A stretch of DNA of 13,084 bases from JBFWNZ01 sp050250795 (lineage in GTDB: Bacteria; Pseudomonadota; Alphaproteobacteria; UBA8366), in assembly GCA_050250795.1 (NCBI GenBank), contig JBFWNZ010000074.1, positions 1-13,084 of the forward strand, read 5' to 3'. The translations under genes and the position numbers were made by a program. Each line of letters starts with the position of its first letter. The first letter of the stretch is position 1. The notes under the pieces were generated by a model. That model searched no databases, had not been told where the DNA came from, and worked only from the letters and a program-made list of their open reading frames with translations. Positions 6,256-11,635 of the stretch are shown here, piece after piece.

Positions 6256-7029
6256 ATGAGCGCCCAGCACGGCAAATTCGTCTGGTATGAACTGATGACC
6301 ACCGACGCGGCGGCCGCGACGGCATTCTATTGCAATACGGTCGGCTGGAGCGCGGCCGATGCCGGCATGCCGGGCATGGCCTATACCCTGCTCAGCGCCG
6401 GCGCGGACAAGGTTGCCGGCCTGATGGCGATGCCGGCGGAGGCCTGCGTCGAGGGCGCGAAACCGGGCTGGATCGGCTATGTCGCGGTCGACGACGTGGA
6501 CGCAACCGCCGCCAAGGCCGCCGGACTGGGCGGCGCGGTGCGCTATGGCCCCGACGACATTCCAGGCGTCGGCCGCTTTGCGGTGCTGGCCGACCCGCAG
6601 GGCGCCGTGTTCGCGATCTTCCGCTGCACCACCGATGCCGTTCCCCCGCCGGCCGATTGCAGCCTGCCGGGCCGCGGCGGCTGGCACGAGCTTTGGGCGG
6701 GCGACATGGCCGCGGTCCTTCCCTTCTATATCGAGCTGTTCGACTGGGAAGAGGATCTGGCGCTCGATATGGGGCCGATGGGCACCTATCAGCTGATCGC
6801 GACCGAGGACGGGGCGATGGGCGGCATGATGACGAAGCCGCAGGACATTCCCGCCCCCTTCTGGCGCTACTATTTCACCGCGGAGGATATCGACGCCGCC
6901 ATCGCGCGCACCGAGGCGGGCGGCGGCAGGATCACCTTCGGCCCGCAGCAGGTGCCCGGCGGAAGCTGGATCGTCCACGGGCTCGACCCGCAGGGCCTCG
7001 GCTTCGCCCTGGTCGGCCCCCGGCCATGA
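6256..7029 (+). CDS. Two-domain VOC (glyoxalase/bleomycin-resistance-like) protein
   Basis: The 257-residue product is a tandem duplication of the VOC fold. Domain 1 (about 8-124) runs from FVWYELMTTDAAAATAFYCN to FAVLADPQGAVFAIFR; domain 2 (about 142-254) runs from GWHELWAGDMAAVLPFYIEL to GLDPQGLGFALVG. Each half has the FY-helix and DPQG end signature of the family. VOC proteins bind metal and act on or sequester small electrophiles, antibiotics or aromatics; the substrate is not readable from sequence. The ATG at 6256 is preferred, with GGGAG (6244-6248) upstream; the longer open frame runs through the regulator. It overlaps the GST gene by ATGA (7026-7029), so the two are translationally coupled, and it lies divergent from a MarR-type repressor that probably controls both. 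Confidence 0.92.
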   Translation: MSAQHGKFVWYELMTTDAAAATAFYCNTVGWSAADAGMPGMAYTLLSAGADKVAGLMAMPAEACVEGAKPGWIGYVAVDDVDATAAKAAGLGGAVRYGPDDIPGVGRFAVLADPQGAVFAIFRCTTDAVPPPADCSLPGRGGWHELWAGDMAAVLPFYIELFDWEEDLALDMGPMGTYQLIATEDGAMGGMMTKPQDIPAPFWRYYFTAEDIDAAIARTEAGGGRITFGPQQVPGGSWIVHGLDPQGLGFALVGPRP

Positions 7030-7715
7030 CGCCGACGCTGCATTTCCACCCGCTCTCGTCCTTCTGTCACAAGGTTCTGATCGCGCTGTACGAGAACGGA
7101 ACCGCCTTCCAGGGCCGGATCGTGAACCTGGGCGATCCGGCCGAACGCGCGGCGCTCAAGGCGCTCTGGCCAGTGGGCAAGTTTCCGGTCCTGGAGGACG
7201 GCGCGCGCAGCCGGACAATCGCCGAGAGCTCGATCATCATCGAGTATCTCGACCTCCACTATCCGGGACCGAACCGGCTGCTGCCCGCCGATGCCGAGGC
7301 CTGCCTCGACACCCGGTTCTGGGACCGCTTCTTCGACCTCTATGTCGAGCTGCCGCTGCAGCGGATCGTTGGCGAGAAGATCCGCGCCGATGGCGGCGCC
7401 GACCCGCAGGCGGTCGAAACCGCAAAAGCCGGGCTCGCCACCGCCTACGACATTCTGGAGCCGCACATGCGCGGCCGGGACTGGGCGGCCGGGACCGGGT
7501 TCACCATCGCCGACTGCGCGGCGGCGCCCGCCCTGTTCTACGCCAATGCGATCCTGCCCGTCGGCGCGAACCGGCCGCATCTCGCCGCCTATCTCGACCG
7601 ACTGACCGGCCGCCCCTCCTACGCCCGCGTGCTCGCCGAGGCGCAGCCCTACATGCAGTTCTTCCCGTTCAAGGACGGGCTGCCCGCGCGGTTCCGGGAC
7701 GGTGCATCGTCATAA
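7026..7715 (+). CDS. Glutathione S-transferase family protein
   Basis: This 229-residue cytosolic protein has a GST fold. The N-terminal thioredoxin-like domain has LHFHPLSSFCHKVLIAL with candidate catalytic Ser11/Ser12 or Cys14, the cis-proline motif GKFPVLEDG (Pro54) and the glutathione-contact motif IAESSIIIEYL (Glu67-Ser68). The C-terminal helical domain carries the N-capping box FTIADCAAAP (Thr160, Asp163), conserved in active GSTs. It would conjugate or reduce an electrophile with glutathione; the SSFC arrangement does not settle which residue activates the thiol. Its start codon overlaps the VOC stop (ATGA). It ends 12 bp before the convergent tRNA-Arg, with no visible terminator. With the MarR regulator and VOC gene it forms a detoxification-type operon. 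Confidence 0.93.
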   Translation: MTPTLHFHPLSSFCHKVLIALYENGTAFQGRIVNLGDPAERAALKALWPVGKFPVLEDGARSRTIAESSIIIEYLDLHYPGPNRLLPADAEACLDTRFWDRFFDLYVELPLQRIVGEKIRADGGADPQAVETAKAGLATAYDILEPHMRGRDWAAGTGFTIADCAAAPALFYANAILPVGANRPHLAAYLDRLTGRPSYARVLAEAQPYMQFFPFKDGLPARFRDGASS

Positions 7716-7727
7716 GGAAGGGCCGAG

Positions 7728-7803
7728 TGGCGCGCCCGAAGGGATTCGAACCCCTGACCTACGCCTCCGGAGGGCGTCGCTCTATCCACTGAGCTACGGG
7801 CGC
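7728..7803 (-). tRNA. tRNA-Arg (anticodon CCG)
   Basis: The minus strand folds as a complete 76-nt tRNA with encoded CCA. The acceptor arm GCGCCCG/CGGGCGC is perfect, followed by TA, a D-arm GCTC...GAGC, an anticodon arm ACGCC-CTCCGGA-GGCGT with CCG at positions 34-36 (reads CGG), and a T-arm AGGGG-TTCGAAT-CCCTT. The discriminator base is G. The ten bases at its 5' end overlap the 3' end of the same-strand lipoprotein hydrolase frame. No integrase or duplicated tRNA end is visible nearby. Confidence 0.97.
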
Positions 7804-8876
7804 GCGAGCTCGGCGCGGGGGCAACTTAATGCATGGCGGGTGGCGGTGCCAGCGACTTTTGTCCCGCCGGCGAGGCCGGCATCGGGCGAGGTCCCCCGGC
7901 CGGCATCGCCCCCGGCCAGCGTGTCGGCGGCGGACGGCAGGGGTGCGGACGGGTTGTCGATCCAGGCGACGACGTCGCCCATCACCGTCTCGCCCGCCAG
8001 GTCGCGGAACAGCATGTGGTAGCCATGCTTGTAATGCGCGAGCCGCACGCAGCCATGTTCCGGCAGCCGCGCCTCGAACGCCGTCTGGGCGCCGTCGGGG
8101 ATGATGTCCTCGTTCCGGCCATACAGCACGAGGACGCGGCCATGCAGGCGGGGCGCCGCGGCATAGGCGGCATCCATCAGGTCGACGAGGCCGTTGATCG
8201 CATCGACGCGGGTGCGCTTGATGACCAGGGGATCGCGCGCCAGTTCGCGCAGCATCTCGATATTGTCGCTCGGGTTGCGTTCGATCCCCTGCGCCGTCAG
8301 GCCCATGCCGGGCATGGTGTGCGCCATCAGCCACAGGCTTGCCGTCTGGTACCAGGGCATCGTCTCGCGCGACCAGACGGCCGGCGCCGCCAGCACGGCC
8401 GCGTCGGCATCGGGCGGGTGCTTTGCCGCCAGCGCCGCCATGACCACGGCGGCCCCCATGCTTTCGCCGACCAGCACCAGCGGCACATCCGGATGCTCGC
8501 GGCGGATCAGCTCCGCCGCCGTCGCAAGGTCGCCGGTCAGGGTGGGAATGCCGGGCCAGCGGCCGCGATAGGCGGTTTCGCCGAAGCCCCGCTGGTCATA
8601 GGCATAAGTGGCGACGCCGCGCTTCGCCCAATAGGCGGCGGGCTCCTCATAGGCACGCGAATAGTCGTTGAAGCCGTGCAGGGCGAGGATCACCGCGCGG
8701 GTCCTGCCCTCTGCCGGCCAGACCCGCAGCGGCAGGCGATACCCGTCCGCGGTGACGATATGCGTGGGCGCCAGTTCCGGCGAACGGATCGGCGGATCGG
8801 CCGGCAGGTAATGCGGCGCGCAGGCCGCCATCGACAGCGCCAGAACCGCCAGGAGAAACGCCCGCACCATCGTCAT
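7794..8876 (-). CDS. Lipoprotein alpha/beta hydrolase (monoacylglycerol lipase / lysophospholipase-like)
   Basis: The product has 360 residues. Residues 1-19 are a lipoprotein signal with lipobox MAAC (Cys19), so it is probably anchored in the envelope. The hydrolase domain (about 36-310) has the oxyanion strand ILALHGFNDYS, the YAYDQRGFGE motif, nucleophile elbow GESMG (Ser139), acid Asp257 in GRNEDIIP and His287 in KHGYHM: a complete Ser-Asp-His triad in the order of monoacylglycerol lipase-like enzymes. An acyl-ester substrate is inferred. The ATG at 8876 overlaps the ABC gene stop (ATGA), so translation is coupled; the ATG at 8870 is a possible alternative. The last 50 residues (from about 311) are low-complexity, unlike the domain, and the TAG stop lies inside the tRNA-Arg gene, suggesting the original stop was lost or that a small indel extended the frame. 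Confidence 0.9.
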   Translation of the reverse strand: MTMVRAFLLAVLALSMAACAPHYLPADPPIRSPELAPTHIVTADGYRLPLRVWPAEGRTRAVILALHGFNDYSRAYEEPAAYWAKRGVATYAYDQRGFGETAYRGRWPGIPTLTGDLATAAELIRREHPDVPLVLVGESMGAAVVMAALAAKHPPDADAAVLAAPAVWSRETMPWYQTASLWLMAHTMPGMGLTAQGIERNPSDNIEMLRELARDPLVIKRTRVDAINGLVDLMDAAYAAAPRLHGRVLVLYGRNEDIIPDGAQTAFEARLPEHGCVRLAHYKHGYHMLFRDLAGETVMGDVVAWIDNPSAPLPSAADTLAGGDAGRGTSPDAGLAGGTKVAGTATRHALSCPRAELARP

Positions 8877-9844
8877 CCCGTCGTTTCCGCCGCCGTTCCG
8901 GCCGGCGGCCGGCGTGTCAGGTGCCGGAACACACCCTCCAGATCCGGCTCCTCGGTCGACAGATCGCGGATCGTGAGGCCCGCCATCCGCGCCGCCTCGA
9001 TGATCGCGCCGGCCGTCGTCCGGCTGGGCCGGTAGCGGACGGCGAAGGCATCGGGGCGTTCGCGCTCCACGGGGAAACCGGCGAGGCTGGCCGGCAGGGC
9101 GCCGACCGGCCCGTCGAGGGTGATCCGCAGCCGCTTGTCGTCCAGACGGCCGAGCAGGGCCGGCGTCGGCTCGTCCGCGATCACCCGGCCGCGGTCGATG
9201 ATGGCGATGTGCCCGCACAGGGCCTGGGCTTCATCCAGGTTATGCGTGGTGAGGATCACCGTCGTGCCGCGCCCGTTGAGGCTGCGGATCGCCTCCCACA
9301 ATTGCTCGCGCAACTCGACATCGACCCCGGCGGTCGGCTCGTCGAGCACCAGCACCGGCGGCGAATGGACCATCGCCTTGCCGATCAGCAAGCGGCGGCG
9401 CATGCCGCCGGAGAGGGTGCGGGCATAGGCGTCCGCCTTGTCGGCCAGCCCCACGATCTCGAGAATCTCCGCGGTGCGCCGTTCGGCCCGCGGAACCGCG
9501 TAGAGGCCGGCCTGCATCTCCAACGTCTCGCGCGGGGTCGCGAATACGTCCAGGTTCAACTCCTGCGGCACGATGCCGATCGCGGCGCGCGCATTCCGCG
9601 GATCGCGGTCGATGTCGATCCCCCAGATATGGGCGGCCCCCGCGGTTTTGATGACCAGACCGCCCAGAATGTTGATGAGGGTCGACTTGCCGGCGCCATT
9701 GGGGCCGAGCAGGCCGAACAGGGCGCCGCGCGGCACGGCCAGATCGACCGCATCCAGGGCACGCACGCCGCCGCGGCCATAGATCTTGGTCAAACCGCGG
9801 ACGGCGACGGCGAAATCCGGCAAGGGCGGGTCGGCGGCGGCCAT
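8873..9844 (-). CDS. ABC transporter ATP-binding protein (DrrA/ABC-2 type)
   Basis: This 323-residue ATPase is peripheral to the inner membrane. It has Walker A GPNGAGKST (47-55), Q-loop Gln94 in GIVPQELNLD, signature LSGGM (144-148), Walker B VLVLDEP (164-170) and H-loop His201 in TTHNLDEA. The C-terminal 100 residues with EEPDLEGVFRHLT are typical of ATPases of ABC-2 exporters. No permease gene is adjacent; the next gene, overlapping by ATGA, is the lipoprotein hydrolase. The frame stays open to 9931, but the extra 29 codons have many A/T third positions, unlike the gene, and the family similarity starts after the ATG at 9844, which I therefore prefer. A TTGACC (9921-9916) upstream is a possible -35 box, with no good -10. 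The substrate is unknown. Confidence 0.9.
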   Translation of the reverse strand: MAAADPPLPDFAVAVRGLTKIYGRGGVRALDAVDLAVPRGALFGLLGPNGAGKSTLINILGGLVIKTAGAAHIWGIDIDRDPRNARAAIGIVPQELNLDVFATPRETLEMQAGLYAVPRAERRTAEILEIVGLADKADAYARTLSGGMRRRLLIGKAMVHSPPVLVLDEPTAGVDVELREQLWEAIRSLNGRGTTVILTTHNLDEAQALCGHIAIIDRGRVIADEPTPALLGRLDDKRLRITLDGPVGALPASLAGFPVERERPDAFAVRYRPSRTTAGAIIEAARMAGLTIRDLSTEEPDLEGVFRHLTRRPPAGTAAETTG

Positions 9845-9954
9845 GGCTTCGCGAGGGGCGCCTTCTGTCGCGGTTGATCGGAGACCAGCTTTGGGTATCA
9901 TCCGGGCATTCGAACGGTCAATCGCGGCCATGCCGCCACTTCCGGTGACATTCC

Positions 9955-10140
9955 ATGCCCATTGAGCCCCCCGAGACCATCGAGACCGAAACCACCCGCG
10001 TCGCCTGCGACGGCAGCGGCGGAGCCCTCGGCCATCCGCGCGTCTTTCTCGAAATGGGGGACAAGGGCTGGGTCGAGTGCCCCTACTGCGACCGCAAGTT
10101 CGTCCTGAAGGCCGGCGCGAAGGTCGCAGCCGCCCATTAG
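9955..10140 (+). CDS. CHCC zinc-finger domain protein (NDUFS6-like family)
   Basis: The 61-residue protein carries Cys18-x8-His27-x14-Cys42-x2-Cys45, the CHCC zinc-finger pattern shared with the NDUFS6 subunit of mitochondrial complex I and with small alphaproteobacterial proteins. The context is VACDGSGGALGHPRVFLEM and VECPYCDRKFVL. In mitochondria this subunit helps assemble respiratory complex I; in bacteria the role is less clear, so only zinc binding is confident. GGTGA at 9944-9948, six bases before the ATG, supports the start. It is divergent from the ABC ATPase gene across 110 bp and is followed by a small hairpin that may terminate it. Confidence 0.9.
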   Translation: MPIEPPETIETETTRVACDGSGGALGHPRVFLEMGDKGWVECPYCDRKFVLKAGAKVAAAH

Positions 10141-10159
10141 GCGGCCGGCTTCCGCCTTT
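10139..10159 (+). terminator. Weak intrinsic terminator after the zinc-finger gene
   Basis: AGGCGG (10139-10144) pairs with CCGCCT (10152-10157) around a 7-nt loop, followed by TT. The stem starts in the stop codon. The short T run makes it weak, but the position directly after the gene fits. Confidence 0.4.
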
Positions 10160-10407
10160 CGAGTCTCGCCGCGATGCACGGCGGTTCTACTGCCCCAGCG
10201 CGCCGGAAGAAGAGCGGCGATTCATCAATAAAAATAATATAGTATTTCCAGAAACGATTCAGAGATCAAAAGAAATTCCAGTAATTAATAAGTGATAAAT
10301 CCGAAGAGTCCGGAATATCGCCCGAGAAAAAAATTTTTTACACGCCCCTGCGGCCGACATGAAACCTTTCCCCATTTATTCGCCGGCACGTCAGAAACAA
10401 ATATTAT

Positions 10408-10437
10408 AGAATCGTAACTAAATAAGGTTGCGATTCT
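10408..10437. repeat. 11-bp inverted repeat / stem-loop upstream of the OmpA-family gene
   Basis: AGAATCGTAAC (10408-10418) pairs with GTTGCGATTCT (10427-10437) over 11 positions with one G-U pair, around an 8-nt loop TAAATAAG. No T run follows on the plus strand. It is either an operator, since its right arm overlaps a candidate -35 box, or a stem at the 5' end of the leader if transcription begins from TATTAT at 10402-10407. Confidence 0.65.
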
Positions 10438-10456
10438 CGCCCCCGACGGACAAAAT
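10428..10456 (+). promoter_or_regulatory. Candidate promoter of the OmpA-family gene
   Basis: TTGCGA (10428-10433, four of six matches) and CAAAAT (10451-10456, four of six) are separated by 17 bp. This would give a leader of about 100 nt. A second candidate -10, TATTAT at 10402-10407, has a poor -35. The choice between them is open. Confidence 0.3.
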
Positions 10457-10510
10457 CACGGAAGCGCCCCCTCTCCGGACAAGATTCCCCGAAACAGATA
10501 GGAACCCGCG

Positions 10511-10544
10511 CGGTGCCCGCACCGTTGTGTCGGGTGCAACAACG
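10511..10544 (+). promoter_or_regulatory. Overlapping small hairpins in the OmpA leader
   Basis: CGGTG (10511-10515) can pair with CACCG (10520-10524), and CGTTGT (10523-10528) with ACAACG (10539-10544). The two stems share bases 10523-10524, so they compete. GCACC (10519-10523) can also pair with GGTGC (10533-10537). The ribosome-binding sequence GGGAG (10549-10553) follows five bases after. Confidence 0.35.
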
Positions 10545-10561
10545 TTTCGGGAGAAGTACCC

Positions 10562-11497
10562 ATGTTCAAGAAAGTCCTGCTGGCGAGCGTGCCGACGGCC
10601 ATGCTGCTTGCCGCCGCCAATCCCGCGCATGCGTTCCTGGAATCCGACATCATCACCAACGTGAAGAAGCTGAACCCGACCGGTTCGGACTTCAATGCGT
10701 CGGTCGCCCGCGAATACCGGGCCTTCGCCATCTATGAGAACGACGACATGTGGGATTATTTGGACGGCGAGCACTTCGCGCTGAAGGCGCAGAAGGCCGC
10801 GGCCGGCCAGACGGTCCTGCCGGAGGAGTTGAAGGACTGGACCATTGCGTCCGCCGCGCACCGCCAGGAGCTGACGAACGGCCGGACCCGGCTGATGAAG
10901 GCCCTGGACAACGGCGCCCGGACCTCCGCACCGCAGCTCGCGGCGATTGCCCAGGCCCGGTACGACTGCTGGATGGAGCAGCAGGAGGAGAACTATCAGC
11001 CTGCGCATATCGCGGCCTGCAAGGGCGAGTTCGAGCAGGCCATGTCCCAGCTCGAAACCGCAATGGGCGCCCAGCCGCCGATGGCGGCCCGGCCGATGAG
11101 CCAGTCGCGCGAGGCGATCGTGTTCTTCGATTTCGACCGCTCGGAGATCACGCCGGAGGCGGCAAGCATCCTGCGCACCTTCGCGACCAGCAACCCGGCC
11201 AATGCCAACACGACGCTGACCATCGAAGGTCATGCCGACCGGTCCGGTTCGGACGCGTACAATCAGGCGCTGTCGCAGCGCCGGGCGCAGTCGGTCCGCG
11301 CCGAACTGCAGCGTGACGGCGCACAGTTCGACCGCTACCGCGATGTCCGCATCATCGCCAAGGGCGAAAGCGAGCCCCTGGTTCCGACGGCGGACGGCGT
11401 TCGCGAGCCGCAGAACCGGCGCGTGACGGTCAAGGCCGTCGAGTCGATGCCGAGCACGTCTTCGGCGCCGGCGACGACGAACACCTCCTCGCGCTGA
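10562..11497 (+). CDS. OmpA-family outer-membrane/peptidoglycan-associated protein
   Basis: The precursor has 311 residues. Residues 1-24 are a Sec signal peptide (MFKKVLLASVPTAMLLAAAN, cleavage after AHA). Residues 25-165 are helical, not a beta-barrel, with two cysteines (Cys136 and Cys153, in YDCWMEQQEENYQPAHIAACK) that could form a disulphide in the periplasm. Residues 185-292 are an OmpA C-terminal domain: IVFFDFDRSEITPEA, GHADRSGSDAYNQALSQRRAQSV and REPQNRRVTV, with Asp226 and Arg241 in the positions that bind peptidoglycan diaminopimelate in OmpA/Pal proteins. The tail is Ser/Thr/Ala-rich. It probably tethers the envelope to the cell wall; how it attaches to the outer membrane is unclear because there is no lipobox or barrel. 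The ATG has GGGAG eight bases upstream. It stands alone between a long structured leader and a strong terminator, as expected of an abundant protein. Confidence 0.93.
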   Translation: MFKKVLLASVPTAMLLAAANPAHAFLESDIITNVKKLNPTGSDFNASVAREYRAFAIYENDDMWDYLDGEHFALKAQKAAAGQTVLPEELKDWTIASAAHRQELTNGRTRLMKALDNGARTSAPQLAAIAQARYDCWMEQQEENYQPAHIAACKGEFEQAMSQLETAMGAQPPMAARPMSQSREAIVFFDFDRSEITPEAASILRTFATSNPANANTTLTIEGHADRSGSDAYNQALSQRRAQSVRAELQRDGAQFDRYRDVRIIAKGESEPLVPTADGVREPQNRRVTVKAVESMPSTSSAPATTNTSSR

Positions 11498-11520
11498 TCG
11501 CGGGCAGGCTGTCCAAGGCG

Positions 11521-11556
11521 GCGGGGCGGGAGCCATCTCCCGCCCCGCGTCTTTTT
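11521..11556 (+). terminator. Strong intrinsic terminator after the OmpA-family gene
   Basis: GCGGGGCGGGAG (11521-11532) and CTCCCGCCCCGC (11537-11548) form a perfect 12-bp GC stem with a CCAT loop, followed by GTCTTTTT. It lies 24 bp after the stop codon and insulates polA from upstream transcription. Confidence 0.95.
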
Positions 11557-11635
11557 GCGGTGCCTCGCGCTTGTCCTGCCGGCTTCGATCCGGCATGCTC
11601 GCCGCCTCGTCAGCCACCGCCGGATCGCCTGCCAC

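Larger units (their letters stand above)
10141..10561. other. 421-bp gene-free AT-rich stretch before the OmpA-family gene
   Basis: No reading frame here has coding character. From about 10221 to 10430 the base composition drops sharply in GC compared with everything else in the window, with AT-rich runs such as ATAAAAATAATATAG and an A7T6 tract (10327-10339) expected to bend DNA. It contains an 11-bp inverted repeat (10408-10437), candidate promoter elements and small hairpins near the OmpA start. The likeliest reading is a large regulatory region and leader for a highly expressed outer-membrane protein; an unannotated small RNA is possible but not shown. Confidence 0.6.

Noticed and set aside
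7728..7803. tRNA-Arg as an integration site for a mobile element
   Set aside because: No integrase, no direct repeat of the tRNA end and no change in gene character are visible on either side.
8877..9218. N-terminal extension of the hydrolase frame to 9218
   Set aside because: The extension is antisense-frame noise inside the ABC ATPase gene; the lipoprotein signal begins at 8876.
9845..9931. Upstream start for the ABC ATPase at 9931
   Set aside because: The added codons have frequent A/T third positions and no similarity to the family, and would leave almost no room for a promoter before the divergent zinc-finger gene.
10327..10339. A7T6 tract as a terminator
   Set aside because: The palindrome is pure A/T with no GC stem or loop, so it would not form a terminator hairpin; DNA bending is more likely.
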